A stretch of 64,000 bases of DNA from Edaphochlamys debaryana (GCA_016858145.1 JAEHOE010000169.1:1-64000); one strand, 5' to 3'; shown: positions 1 to 11,873, counted from the stretch's first letter. Notes: generated from the sequence alone by a model not told the origin. Numbers and translations: made by a program.

Positions 1-296
1 GGTCGCCATCATGAGAGGCGATCTGGGTTGCTCGTCACAGACCACTAACGGCCGATGACGCCTGCAGTCCAGTACAGGAGGTGTTATGCCGTGCCCGGAC
101 GGTAGGGTCCGGCACGTGCCTGCAACTGGGGCGATCTGGGTCGGGTGCGCACTGCAGCGCGCAGCCCCCTGTGCCAAGATGCTGTCAGCGGGGGGGACGC
201 TGCCCACACGAGCACCACCTCCCGCCCCAGCTACCATCCCCTAATCCGCCCCTTTCCATCCCGCCCCGCCCGGCCGCCCCTCGCCCCCCGCCCCAC

Positions 297-923
297 CCTC
301 GGGAAGTGCGCGTAGGGGCTGCGGCAGAGGGGGCACTGCGAGGGGCGGAAGGGGTTCATGGCATGGTGCATGCACCTGGCGGGGGGGGAAGGGGTTTGAG
401 TTATGGAGAGATGAAAAAAGCGAGGGGGTTGAGGCGGTTGTGGTTCCTGGCCCACGTGTACGACGCTGGCACATCTTGCTTGCCCATGTGGGTCGTAGCG
501 TCAAGGGAGAACGCGCAGCATGGTTGCCCTGAGGCCAGCGCCACATCCTGGCACAGGGGGCCCATCCGGGCCCGGATCCAGGCCCAGACGCGCCCGGGTC
601 CAACCAGGCCCGGGCCCACCAGAAGCAGAAGGCGTGGCCGCACTGGTTGCAGCAGGGCTTGTAGAGGAGGTCCATGCAGATGGGGCAGCGCCAGTCGTCG
701 GGCCGGGCCTGGGGTTCCAGTGACGACAGGGGCCGTGAGGCGCGCCGCGTGGGGTGTTTGCACTGCAAGTTGTGCCGCGTGTGGGATGTGCGTCGAAGCG
801 TGTTGGCGATAGAGGTGTGGAGGCCGGGGTGGCCGGGCAGCAGCAGGGGTAGCGGGGCTCCGCAACGACTTTCCACAACACCGCGTCAAGTCCCACCTCG
901 ACAGCAGCGGTGCCTGCCGACAT
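297..923 (-). CDS. PRT1-like RING-type E3 ubiquitin ligase, N-terminal part (runs off left edge)
   Basis: Minus-strand gene cut by the window start. Proposed exons are 923-897, 708-620 and 375-297; further exons lie off the left edge. Spliced, they read a short N-terminus, then ARPDDWRCPICMDLLYKP, the CGHAFCFWC segment and CPLCRSPYAHFPR: a complete C3HC4 RING (Cys-x2-Cys, Cys-Gly-His, Cys-x2-Cys, final Cys-x2-Cys). The LLYKP, CFWC and PY-HFP signatures are those of plant PRT1, the N-degron pathway E3 that binds aromatic N-termini and transfers ubiquitin. The 620/375 junction splits the CFW Trp codon and keeps phase. The start ATG at 923 and first intron (897/708) are in phase but unsupported by homology, so exon 1 is the weakest part. 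No convincing next exon is seen in 1-296, which is probably intron. Second RING and ZZ domains of PRT1 would be outside the window. Confidence 0.8.
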
Positions 924-1031
924 CTCCGGCGTCGTGCGAGAGTCGCCATCGGGTTCACGGCTCTGGGCAGCGGTCCCACCGGCGCCAGGCATTGCAGCAA
1001 TCTTTTCGGAGCAGGTTCTGGGGTTGTCTTG

Positions 1032-1060
1032 ACAGCGCTGCACAGCGCTGCACAGCGCTG
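1032..1060. repeat. Three 10-bp direct repeats containing a CAGCGCTG palindrome
   Basis: The unit CACAGCGCTG (first copy GACAGCGCTG) occurs three times in a row at exactly 10-bp spacing in the gap between the divergent PRT1-like and HugZ-like genes. Each copy holds the palindrome CAGCGCTG. It may be a cis element or simple slippage; the sequence alone does not decide. Confidence 0.6.
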
Positions 1061-1300
1061 CAGCAAGTAGACTATCTGTGTGCCTTATCTCGGCTATGGG
1101 GCAAGGCGTATGGGGGCCAAACCGGGGCTGTGATGCCCGGGTTTCTGATGCCGACTTGCCCACTTCACATAACGCCTCGCCCGCTCCGCTCCACAGCATA
1201 GATCACAACTAGATCAACTCGCTCTACGCGCACAAAGCGCCCGACAGCTCTTTGCCCTCACAACTCTACGTGACCTCGCTTTTCGCAACCGGGTACCGAC

Positions 1301-4300
1301 ATGGCGGCTCTCACGATGTCGACGGCCAAGTGCGTTCGCCTTAGCGCAACGGTACGAGGAAGAGGACGAGCCAGCCTGTTTCGGCTCATGTCGGGAGGCG
1401 TCGGCAACCTACGCCTTGCGCTCCGAGGACTTTCAAACCATGGATCTGGCTCATTGTGTGCTGAATGTTAGCACGGGAAGCCCTGCGGCCCTAGATCAGC
1501 ACGTCTCGGGCTTGGGTCGCGGCATGCGGCCGACCCAGCAATCGCGCACGCTGCACGACTGCTTACTCGCCTTCCTCCACTCCTCCTTGCCCCCCTCAGT
1601 CGTCGGCTCCTCGGCCCGCGGTGCCGGTAGCGGCCGTCGCCGGTAAGGGCTTACCCCCACGCACTGCTGGCACGGGGACTCCCGTCCTCCACGTCTTCCC
1701 CCCGTCTCGAACGCCCCTGCCTTGCCACGCGCTCCTACACACTGGCCTCCTTCATGCCTACATCCTGCCCCGCTGTTGCGCTCCCCAGCCAACCCCAACC
1801 CCAGCCCCACCCCTTCGCTTCGTATGGTCCTTGCCCGCTGCAGGCGCTCGCCGGGCGCGCCCCGCCCACCGCACCCTGCGGCCCCTCGCAGAGCCGCTGC
1901 GCGCCACCCCCAGTGAGTACGGCCCCTGCACGGCCCCTGCCTTGCCCAACATTGTCTAGGCTGGGCTACCAGTGTACCCAGGCACCGTGGCGCTTTCGGC
2001 CGCGGTGACCCCAGCAGTTGACCGCGGGCCGTGCGTACGGGATGGAGGCAGCGCCCTGCTGAAGCCCGCTGTTCCTCCCTCCCACCTCTGCCCCCTCGAC
2101 CCTTCCAGCCCCGACTGTGCCCAGCCAGTTCATTCAGGTGGGGGCCGGCTTGGGGCGTGAAGGGGTCGTGGGTGGTGGGATGTGGATGGGGCGTATGTGG
2201 GGAGCGATTTGGAGCAGGCTGGGCGTGCCAAGCGGTGGGTGCATCCACCAGGCTGCTCCTACCCACCTACTGACCCACGCACCACCACCACCACCACCAC
2301 CCCGCCACCCCACCCCCAGGGCGCCGACGGCGATGCCGAGATGGCCTCCTTTATGCAGTGGCAGGCCTCCGTGCCGCGGCCCTCGCCCGCGGAGGAGGCG
2401 CGCACGGTGCTGGACCAGGGCAGGTGGGGGGGGGGACGGGGGAGGGGCTGGGGGGTAGGGGGTAGGGGAAAGGGGGGGGGGGGAAGAGGATTTAAGGGCA
2501 TGAACCCGCCTTGCTTCCCCTCCACCCCTTCTCGTGCTGGAGGAGGGCAGGTGGAGGTGGGGAATGGGGTCGGGGGAAGGGGGCTGGGCAGGGGCGTTGT
2601 CGCGGGGTGGTAACGGGAAGGGCTTGGTCTGGGGCGGGCGGGCGGAGGGGCAGGGTCTAGGATACCTCCCTGACCGCATGTTCACCCCTGCACCCCCGCC
2701 TGCCCCCGGCCCCTCGGCCCCCACAGGCACGGCGTGCTGTGCACCATCTCCTGCGACAAGGCCACCTCCGGCTTCCCCGCCTCCTCGGTGGTGGAGTTTG
2801 TGTGCGACGGCTCGGGGCGGCCCTTCTTCGCCACCTCCTCGCTCTCCTCGCACACGGGTGGGCCGCACGGAGGGGCTCCCGGAGCGTGCTCCGGGGCAGG
2901 CGCCGGGGTGCGGGCCGCGGGGTGGGGCTGCTCCGGGCTGGAGGGGCGAACCCAGGGAGCGCATGCCCCTGGTGAGAACCGCCTCCTTCCATTCTTGCTC
3001 TTTGCAGTTGTCCCCCGACTACCCCACACCCCTCACAACACCTCAATCTCCCCGCCCCCTCCCATCCGCCCGCTCCACCCAATAGCTGACATGCTTGCTG
3101 ACGGCCGCATCAGCCTCACCGTGCAGTCGCCCAGCTTCCAGGTGTGTGTGTGTGTGGTTTGGGCGGGCGGGGCTGAGGAAGGGGGAAGTGCTGAGGGGAA
3201 GGCGGAGGGAGGGCAGAGCGGGGCTGCAGAGGGACACGGCTGCAGAGGGCCGGGGCTGCAGGGGCTTGGGCAGGGCGTGGGAGCTTGGAGGATGAGGACA
3301 GGCAGTCGGGCACACAGGCGGATGCTGGAGGGCGGGCTGGAGCTTACCCTCCCTGACCGGCCTTTGAGTGTAGTTCCTACAACCCCTTCCGTTTACCCAC
3401 GCCGTCGCGCCACCCCGCGCCACCCTCCGCCCTGCACCGCCGTTTCCCGGCCCCCCCCCCCCCCAGGGCATGGACTGCGGGCGGCTGACGCTGCAGGGCA
3501 CTGTGTCCCAGGTGCCCGAGGCGGAGAAGCCCCGGCTGCGGGAGATCTTCCTCAAGAAGTACCCCTCGGTGGGGATGGGGGGGGGGGAGGAAGCCGATGG
3601 GGAGGGGAGGGGGAGCTTGGCCACTGGTGGGGAAGCAAGAGGGTACAGGGCCAGGCGCTTGGAAGGAACCCCTGCTGCCCCTCGTACCCTCGCACACCGC
3701 TCAGCGACCCCTTTCCATTCCCGCACCCCGTCCCATGCACCCACCCCAACGTTCCCCACCGCTTCTCCCATGCTCCCCCCCACGTCCCCCCCCCCCACAC
3801 ACACAGGCCTTCTACATTGACTTTGCCGACTTCATGTGGTTCCGAATGGACGCCATCGTGGCAGCGCGCTTCAACGGCGGCTTCGGCCGCATGGCCAAGG
3901 TGCGGCCCCGGGGGCGGGCTACAGCGGGGGGCGGCCGGTGCCTGGGGCAATGCTTCTCCCCATGCCCCAACTCACTGCACAGGCGACCTAGCCACCACCC
4001 TAACCCCCCAGACGACGGTGGGGGAGTACCTGGCCCTCTCAGGGTTGTGAACGTGTCGTCCATCCTTCTTTGACACCACCCCCACCACCCCAACCACCCT
4101 CTCCCCCCCCTCACACACACAGATGACCGTGGAGGAGTACCTGGCCGCCAAGCCCGACCCCGTGTACGGCTTCTCGGGGCCCGTGTGCTCCCACATGAAC
4201 GCGGACCACGTGGACGTGAGGCGGGGGGCCAGGGGAGACATGAGGGGGGGGAAAGCGGGGAGGAAAGGAAGGAGCCGCCTCAGGGGGCGGTGCAAGGGCC

Positions 4301-5415
4301 GCTCAACCCCCCCTCACCTGCAGGGGTGATGGGGGTGGGGCGAGCAGGGAACGGGGCTGTGCGGGAGCGTGGCAGTGGTTGGCGGCACGGCTCCATTCCC
4401 GGCCGCGAACGCCCCCTCAGCTCCAACTCTCTCCCAACCTCCACGGCCATTCACACCCCTTCCTCCGCTCCTGTCCGAATCCCCCTTGCTCAAGACTTCC
4501 CCCCCTCGCAACCCCCCTGCCCCCCCCTTCCCCCCCAGGACTCCAAGGCCGTCATCAAGCACCTGTGCGGCATGGACGTGGACTCCATCAAGGTGCGGGG
4601 GGGGCGGGTTAGCGCGGCAGCGCGTGGATGCCTGTCCAAGATCTTGTCGAGAGGGTCTGCGGGGGCACAGGGGCGCTCCAGTAAACTGCAACCGTAACCG
4701 CAACCTTGACCGCGTCGCCCTCCCGACCCACATTGCCCTACCCCCCCCTACCCCCCACCCCCCAGGTTCTGGACCTGGACCGCCTGGGCATGAACGCCAC
4801 CGCCACGCGCAAGGGGCAGACGTTCAAGGTGGGCGAAGAGGGGGGAGGGATGCATGCTGCGGGAGCGCGCAACCTGGTTGCCCACACCCTTAGCGAGTGT
4901 CCCCGGGTTGCTGGGGACGGGGACGGGTGAAGTGAGAGGGCGCAACTGGGTTTCCCGACTGCCTTAACTGGCTCTGCGTTGCATTGACGCGCGTGTCCCC
5001 GCCTGCACCCCGCCCACGCAGGTGCGCCTGCCGTTCCCCCACCCCGCTGAGGACCGGAAGGCCATCAAGGTGAGGGGGCAGGGGGCGGAAAGCACCTTCA
5101 ACCGAAGTTGGAGAAGCTCAGCTATGCGAGGGAGCACGGGGCGATCATGGGCGCTTGAGGGCAGGGCTCGGGGTTGCGCGGCAGCAACTCCCATCCTGGT
5201 CCATCTCACGCAAAGCAAAGGCGCAAAGCACAGGAAGGGCGTGAGCAAGTGGGCTGTGCGAGGTGTCAACGGGCACGGTGGGCACTGCTGTAACTCGCTC
5301 GCTCACTCGCTCGGCGCTGCCCTGCCTTTCCCCGCAGGACAACATCGTTGAGATGACCAAGAAGGCCAAGAGCGCAGCCGCCACCAACGCCCGCACGCCC
5401 GGCGGCACCATCTAA
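1301..5415 (+). CDS. Plastid HugZ-like / pyridoxamine-5'-phosphate-oxidase-fold protein with DUF2470
   Basis: Twelve exons: 1301-1351, 1844-1912, 2320-2423, 2727-2857, 3086-3141, 3467-3568, 3807-3899, 4123-4215, 4539-4592, 4766-4828, 5022-5069 and 5338-5415, giving 313 residues with phase kept at every junction. Residues 1-40 (MAALTMSTAKCVRLSAT then an Ala/Pro-rich run) look like a plastid transit peptide. Residues about 45-200 form a split-barrel flavin/haem-binding domain (ARTVLDQGRHGVLCTIS, GFPASSVVEFVCD, then FADFMWFRMDAIVAARFNGG). Residues about 218-305 are a DUF2470 module with its HMNADH signature and the VRLPFPHPAEDRKAI segment. This is the architecture of bacterial HugZ and of plastid relatives such as Arabidopsis HOZ and GluTR-binding protein, linked to haem metabolism. 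Whether this one degrades haem or is regulatory cannot be told here. Exons 1 and 2 rest on phase and transit-peptide character only. A TGTAA signal lies 459 nt after the stop. Confidence 0.85.
4012..4047 (+). other. Decayed copy of exon 8 inside intron 7 of the HugZ-like gene
   Basis: A CAG acceptor at 4009-4011 is followed by GACGGTGGGGGAGTACCTGG, closely matching the start of the true exon 8 at 4123 (ATGACCGTGGAGGAGTACC). It reads TTVGEYLALSGL then a stop codon. It looks like a local duplication of the acceptor and exon start; use of it would truncate the protein. Confidence 0.6.
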
Positions 5416-5873
5416 GCGGCCACGCGGCGGCAGGGGCGGAGCTGGTGGGGAGCTCGCGTCCGGGACTTGGGGGTTTAGGGACTGGGCATGCTCTGCGGCG
5501 GCCTGCGGAGTTGCAGGGTCGCGGTGTCGGAACTGGTTGGTGTGGTGGGGCAGTCTGCTGGTGGGCAGGCGGGAGTGCGGGACTCCACGCATGCAGCGGC
5601 TGGGTTTGGAGGGGGCTGCCGGTTGCTGGCGGGCGCTGGCCGGAAGCCTGTAGGACGTGTAGGTGCCGTGGGGGTGGGAGGCCCTGCAGGTGGTGCGGGC
5701 GAGGAGGATGCAGCAGCTTGCGTGGGGGTGCGGGTGCGCTGGCTGGCTGAGATACTCAGAGCGTGGATCGGTGGTACGACCGGGGCGCACGTGTTGCGTG
5801 ATGCGTGGGGACAGCTGTGGAGGCGATGAGCGCACCGTCACGGTGTGCAGGCAAGCAAAGCGTAGAACAAGCG

Positions 5874-5878
5874 TGTAA
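5874..5878 (+). terminator. TGTAA poly(A) signal, HugZ-like gene
   Basis: TGTAA is the usual chlorophyte polyadenylation signal. It sits 459 nt past the HugZ-like stop, about 170 bp from the opposing signal of NDC80, consistent with convergent genes. Confidence 0.6.
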
Positions 5879-6047
5879 CATGTGCATTCTGCGCACGCCT
5901 CTTCGAGTTCTCGACTGCCCCAAGGCGTGCCACCAGGCGTGCCACTAGCCACCGAACCGACAGTGCCGCCGTGCCGCTGTAGCCTCTAGCACCGCTGCAT
6001 AGTCTGCTTCCTACCTAGGACCACCTCCAGCACACTGCTCACGTACA

Positions 6048-6052
6048 TTACA
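6048..6052 (-). terminator. TGTAA poly(A) signal, NDC80
   Basis: TTACA on the plus strand, TGTAA in the NDC80 direction, about 142 nt past its stop codon. Confidence 0.55.
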
Positions 6053-6193
6053 CCTCCTTCAGTTCTGACCCGTCACCCGACGGTCCCGCCAAGCGCGCCT
6101 ATCCCCCCTCCCCCTCCCCGCGCGCTCAAGCTTGCCGCCCACACTCCCCCTCACCCCACCCCAACCACGTTGCATTGACCCCACCCCACCGCC

Positions 6194-9100
6194 TCACGCC
6201 GCCGCCTGCTGCACTTGCATGTGGTGCTGCGGCAGCCCGGGCGCCGCCAGCAGCTCCGCCTTGACTGCGCGCACCGCCGCCGCCGCCCTGCCCACCGCCC
6301 CCGCCAGCGCCTCCCGGTGGCCCACCAGCAGGGCCATGGCGGCCTTGAGGTCGGCCTCCAGGCGGGACAGCTCCGCCTCGCTGTCGCTGGGGGGGTGGGT
6401 GGGGTAGAGAGTGGGGGAGGGGGTGAGTGGTGGTGGTGGTGTAAAGGGGGGTGGGGGGTGAGCGAGGGGACATGGGGAGAGCGGTGGCAAGACCACGGAG
6501 GCCGGTGTGGCTTGTGATTACCGGACAGCGGCAAGTCGCCGACAGCGCAGACGACAAACGGACACAGGAGCTGAGTGGGGCAGCGAGCAGACAAGCGCGG
6601 GTGCCTGAACCTAGGGTAGCGTGCGAGACGCGCGGCGCACGGTCCACGGGCTGTGCACCCGCAGGACGGCGCTCACCGCTTGGCCTGCTCGTACGCGGCC
6701 TGCGCCCGGGCCAGGCGCTCCTCCATGTGCTCGCTGCGGTTGGAGGCGGCGGAGCGGAACTCGTCCACCTGGGCCTTGATGCCCTCGGCCTGGGGGGGGG
6801 GCGTGGTGGTGGTGTGTTCAGGGCTGCTCGTGTAAAGGCCGAGAAAAGCGCAGGCGCGGTGCTCGCATGCCCGAGGTCGAAGCCCGACCCATCCCGCCCA
6901 TACCGAACCCGGGTTGGTGTGTGTGTGTGCGGGGGGGGGGGGAGCACGTTGGGGGTTGCGTGCGGCTGTCGGCGAATGGCACAAACAAAAGTCAGCCTGC
7001 ACCCAGGCCCATGCGGCCGCACCTGCGCCACCAGCCGGCGGCACTTGTCCTCGTGGGCGTCCTTGGCCGCCTGCAGCTGAGCCTCCAGGCGCGAGATCTG
7101 GGGAAGAGGGGGGCGCACGTGTAGGGGGGAGGGAAGCGGTGGGGGTGCGGTAGGGTGTGCATTTTGAGCGGGGCGAGGGCCCGGGCAAGGTAGGCCGAAG
7201 CACGGGGCTTGCAGCCATGTGCCACGGAAACTCTCCCTGCGCGCCCACTAGAGCCTCCCCCCACCTCCACGACACTGCCCTCCGCCGCAAAGCACCTCCA
7301 GCGCCTCCCCTCCGTCCGCCGCCCACACGCAACCCAGCAACCCAGTCCCCTCCCGCCTCCCTCCCAACCCCCCCTCGCTCCCCTCCCAACCCGCAGCCCC
7401 CACCCACCTCCGCCTCCAGCGCCGCGTTCTCCTCCTGCTTCTCCGCGTTGCGCTCCGCCCGCGCCACGCGTGCCTCCCGCAGGCTGATCAGGTCCTGCGC
7501 CAGCTCCGAGGCGCGCGTGCGGTAGGCCTCGCACAGGCGCTCCAGGCCGGGCTTGACGACGCCCTTAAGGTCCAGGTTGGCGAACTCCGCCTGGAGGGGA
7601 GATAGGGGAGGGGTGGTGGGTGGGTGGGAGGGGGCTGGGGGATGGGCAGGGGCGGGGACCAGGCATGTGCGCGGCAGTGGCGTAAAATGAGATTGTCTGG
7701 GTGGGTGCTGCGCTGCCGAGGCCCTGGCACCCGCTAACCCCTGCCCCTCAGCCGCCTCCTGTGCCTTCGTCCGCTCTCCTCCTCACCACCACCACAGCCA
7801 CCAGCTCCCCCTCCCGCTCCCAGCGCTCGCCTGCGAGCCCGCGTCCCGGTACACGCGCAGCTCGTAGTTGGTCCCGTCCGCCCGCTTGGAGGATGCGGGC
7901 ACGAGCTTGAGCCGGTGCGCCAGCTTGTTGTATCGCTCCACGGTGGCGTCCAGGCCCGTGAGCGTGCGGACCATCTGGGTCGGGGGGGGGGGGCGTTGGG
8001 TGAAGGGAGGGGTAGGGGTCGGGGGGGGGGTTGGGGTAGGGTGGCGGACCATCTGGGTCGGGGGGTTTGGGGGGGTTGGGGGGATGAGCGGGTAGGGTTG
8101 GGATGCTGATAGAGTGGGTTTGGGGGAAGGGATGGTGTGGACCATTTGGGTAGGGGTTGGGTGCAGGTGGGCGAGGAGGGTGCGGTGTCAGTTGTGCGGG
8201 TTGTGAGGGTGCGGGACAGCTGGGGGTAGAGAAGTAGGACTGGCAACTGAGAGGTTTGTGGAGGCCTCAACCCGGGGCTTGACCCCCTGCCCCGTCGCCC
8301 CTGCCCCCTCACCTGCACCTCCTGCTCGTGCACCTTGCACTCCATGTCGGCGCACTTGGCCTTCTCCGAGTCCAGCATCTCCTGCTGCTTGTGCCTGGGG
8401 AGGAGGGGCGGGTGGGGTGGGGGTGGGGTTCAGGGGGAGGGGGCAGAGTGGGCAGGCAGGGCCGCGCAGCGGTGCATTTGACCGCCTCGTTCCGCACCCG
8501 GATGTGTCCCCAGCCCCCGTCCTCCTCCTCAACCCAGGCTCAAACCCCTCTCTCCTGCTCCCATTCTCTCCTCCTCCGCCCAGCCCCTCTCCCCTCCCCA
8601 TGCCCCCTCCGCCCCCCCTCTCCCCTCCCCATGCCCCCTCCGCCCCCCCTCTCCCCTCCCCATGCCCCCTCCCCCCTCCCCCCACACACCGCTCCATGAT
8701 CATGCGGTTCAGGTCGGCCTTGTTGACGGTCTGCCCCGCCACGCGCTGCCGCAGCCCCTCCACCTCCGCCACCGCCCCCGCGATCTGGTCCTGCCGCGCA
8801 CTCAGGTCGGCCTTCTTCTCCGACAGCTTGCGCGTCAGCGTCTGCTTCAGGCCCTGGGGGGGAGGAGGCGGGAGGGGGGAGGGAGGAGGGGAGAGGAAGG
8901 AGGGTGCCGGTCAATGGGCGGCATGAGCAAGGCCCGGGTGCCCTGTGGCGCCCCTGGAGCTGGCACGAGCAGCCGGCGCTGCGGCCAAGCATGGTCCCTG
9001 GACCCCCTTGTAAACACCGCTGCCGAGCTGGCGCCTCGGGGCTGCGGTCGATGTGTGAAGCATGGGCGAGGCCAGGCCCCCCCAAGGCCACCAACCCGGG

Positions 9101-10764
9101 CTGGGGCAGAGCCCCTGCCCTTGTCGGGGCTCGCCCCGTCTCACAAGCCTCAAGCGTGTGATGAAAATCGACGCCTGGCTGCTTGCCCAGAAACCTGCCC
9201 GGCACCTCACTATGGTGGGTCGTCCCGCCGTCATGCCCTTCGCTTGGTCTGGGCTTCGCTTTGCTGTGTTCGCCGCTCTGCCCGCAGCCTGACCTCCCGG
9301 CCAACAGTCGCCACCTCCCACCCCACACCCTGGTACCCCTCCGACCCCACCTGCAGGTTCTGTATGAGCTGCTCGAACTTCTGTCCGTCCAGCAGCTGCT
9401 CCTCGCGCGCCGCCTGCGCCGCCACCACGGGGTCGGGCAGCGCCCGCAGCCGCTCCAGCTCCGCAGCGGCATCGGCGTTAGACTGGGGTGGGGAGGGCGG
9501 CAGGGGGGGGGGTGTGGGGGGGGGAGAGGTGGGGTTAGCATGAAGATGGAGGCGCGCGCAGCGGAAGGGTGGCTCGGGCGGCCAAGTACGGCATGTTGCC
9601 TCACGCCGTGGTTGCCCGCCCCTGCACAACACTGCACCACAGTACTCCGTCCGCTGGCCATCTGGCCGCCAATGCGCGGCCTGCCGCCCCAGCAGCCGCG
9701 CACCGGCATCCATCCTCCCCTGCCCCATCCCTCCCCCGCCCCCACCTTCTTGAGCCGCTCGCACCGCGCGTCCAGGTCCCCCTCCCGCGCCGTGAACTTG
9801 GCGGCCAGCTCCGAGTCCAGCGCCTCGCAGCGCTCGTCGTTGCCCGACATGAAGGCACCGTAGCCGGCAGCCAGGTAGTCCAGGAAGTCCTGCTCCACCT
9901 GGGTGGGCGGGTCGGGGGTGGGGATGAGGGTTTGGGTGGGGTTTGGGTGGGTGGGTGGGTGCGGTGGGTGCAGTGGGAGGGGCATGGGAGAGGGGGGCAT
10001 GGGGTGGCGGGCGGGGCGGGTGTGCAGGGAGGCGGAGGGAGGCGCCGGACTCGTGCCAGCTGCGCTCCTGTCCTTCAATCGGCCTCTAGCACGAGTCAAC
10101 CCCCCCTGCCCCAACCTGAGCCCCCCCCACCCCAAGCGTCCCTCACCTTGTTCTCCCGTTCGAAGGCGGGCCCCGAGCTGTCATCGGCCCGCTCCGTGTA
10201 GTTCAGCAACTCCACCAGCCATGTCAGCGCGGCCAACACGCCGGGCCAAGAGTGCGGGCTGCCCACCGCGAAGAGCGCGCTCTTGCTGATTTGGAAGGGG
10301 TAGTTGAGGCGCTTGAAGAACACGGGCACCTCGTCCTCCACCTTGCCCTGGATGCGGAAGGTGGGGTCCACCTGCTGGAAGAGGAAGGTGACGATGGTGG
10401 CGAAGTCCTTGCCGGTGGGGCTGGCCAGCGTCTTCGGCGACACGGCCGCCGGGAAGTTGTGTGTTGAAAGGTATGAGATGACGGTGCGTATGCAGCTGGC
10501 TTGGTAGTCCTTGCTGGTGAGGGGTCGCGGGTCCTGTTTGGGGCCGCTGGGCTTCGAGCCGAACGCGCTGGAGCGTCGCGGGTCTATCCCCACGCCAGGG
10601 CCCGCGTTCGAGGGCCGATCCACGACTAGTCCCACAGCCATGCTCTTCCTGCCTTTCGCGGGCAGGGCCGGGCCGTCCTTGACGCCGCGACCTGGAGCAT
10701 TTCCTCCAGCTTTCGAGTTCAGCTGGGAGGGGCTGAGCCCGGCGAGCGTCTGGCGCCTACTCAT
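6194..10764 (-). CDS. NDC80: Kinetochore protein NDC80 (HEC1)
   Basis: Ten exons in transcript order: 10764-10147, 9898-9746, 9482-9351, 8853-8690, 8394-8313, 7974-7831, 7590-7408, 7097-7023, 6789-6677 and 6386-6194, giving 618 residues against about 640 in human. Residues 1-80 are a basic, Ser/Pro-rich tail. Residues about 80-205 match the HEC/NDC80 calponin-homology domain (PLTSKDYQASCIRTVISYL, FATIVTFLFQQVDP, VPVFFKRLNYPFQISKSAL, SWPGVLAALTWLVELL). The rest is long heptad coiled coil, with a short non-coiled break around NYELRVYRD. The protein is the microtubule-binding subunit of the NDC80 complex at the outer kinetochore and partners NUF2. The intron after residue Gln in exon 6 appears to use a GC donor (CAG|GCGAGC); the GT alternative would add an implausible WWLWWW run. 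The stop is TGA at 6194-6196. Confidence 0.93.
7971..8158 (-). repeat. Intronic repeats echoing the NDC80 exon 6 acceptor
   Basis: The true acceptor and exon start (minus-strand CCCAG|ATGGTCCGC at 7974) recur in the upstream intron at about 8046-8066 (near-exact) and 8139-8156 (diverged), separated by G-rich tract on the plus strand. Each repeat still has a CAG-like acceptor and ATGGTCC. Confidence 0.6.
8584..8677. repeat. 31-bp tandem repeat, three copies, in NDC80 intron 4
   Basis: A C/T-rich unit containing CTCCCCATGCCCCCTCC repeats with period 31 (ATG at 8600, 8631 and 8662). It lies wholly in the intron between exons 8853-8690 and 8394-8313. Confidence 0.75.
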
Positions 10765-11873
10765 TTCAGAGCTTTCTAGCTACGTATGCACAGCGTGGTC
10801 AAGGTCGCAAGAAAGATGCGCGCATTCTCGCGTCTGTCATGAACTCGCGCTTATGCGTGACGAGTAGCTTCAATATGATGAAGTTTGAAAGCTATAGTCG
10901 CTGTGCAGCTTGGGTGCGAGTGAACACGCCAAAGGGCGTTCCTCGCGCAAAGTCTGGATCCCTTGGATCGCGGATTCCGGGCCGGATCAAGAATGACTCC
11001 TCCTCCTCCTCCTCCTTGGCCTCCCTCTCACGAAGAGGTGACGGCCCACTGCCTCCCGTCGCTGCTCCACGCAGGAATGACAGCTGCTTTAAGGGGGGCC
11101 CAGCTGGCGTCCCTGGTCACCGTAGCACAACTGTGCGGGGGCGGGAGGGCGACCCCTGAAGTCTACAGGGCTCGTGCTGCATGGGGACAACGGCCGTTCG
11201 GCACCTCTCCGCTTGCTTACACAGGGACGACCGCGGCAACACCAAGTTATGTAGCAGAAAGCTTTGAGCAGCACAGTGTGCACTTCCGCCTCAACTTCAA
11301 CCCACATCAGGAGACAACGCGTTCGCCCGCTTCACCTACTTCAACTCCAGTACGGTACATGGCCCACTTGTATTCAGACCGGCGGGCAAGTATCTCCGCT
11401 GAGCTGCCACCTCACACGCTCTTATCAGGTCTGTGACTATGCCGCTGCTGCAACTCACACCCCGGCGGTATTCAAGCTCATATCCGAATCCCGATCTTCC
11501 TTGCCTCTACTAGTTGCATTACCACCATGCACAGGCCCGAACACGGTTTCTGCGAGCGCCTTACCTACTACAGCCTCTACCCCAAGTTCTCTACGCGGTT
11601 GCCTTCATTTCCTATCCCTCCACACACCTCGCCTGCCCACGCCCCGTTCGACAGGACTCATAAGCCAACTGACCCCAACATCCCAGCCAGCCACAGCGCC
11701 CACATCTCGGATGCCCAAAAAAACCTCACTATCACCACCACCTCCTCACTAAGCCCAGCTGCTGAAGTGAAACAACCTTTCCCAGCCAGACTGCCGCCGT
11801 CCGAACCCACCACCGCTGCCGCCTCCCCACCAACACGAGCGCCTCGCGCCTCGGCCCCTGCGCCCCCCTCCGT
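10765..11873. other. Intergenic: NDC80 promoter side and 3' region of the next minus-strand gene
   Basis: No coding segment recognised. Contains the NDC80 5' flank and the presumed 3' UTR of the membrane-protein gene. TTACA at 11217-11221 (TGTAA on the minus strand) is a candidate poly(A) signal about 650 nt past that gene's stop. A short CTCCTC microsatellite lies near 10998-11012. Confidence 0.5.
11217..11221 (-). terminator. Candidate TGTAA poly(A) signal of the membrane-protein gene
   Basis: The clearest minus-strand TGTAA seen downstream of the stop at 11874; the distance (about 650 nt) is typical for chlorophyte 3' UTRs. Confidence 0.4.

Noticed and set aside
8540..10135. 531-codon single-exon frame across NDC80
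   Set aside because: It fuses true exon 2 of NDC80 with intron sequence; the other exons clearly require splicing and the intron part is low complexity.
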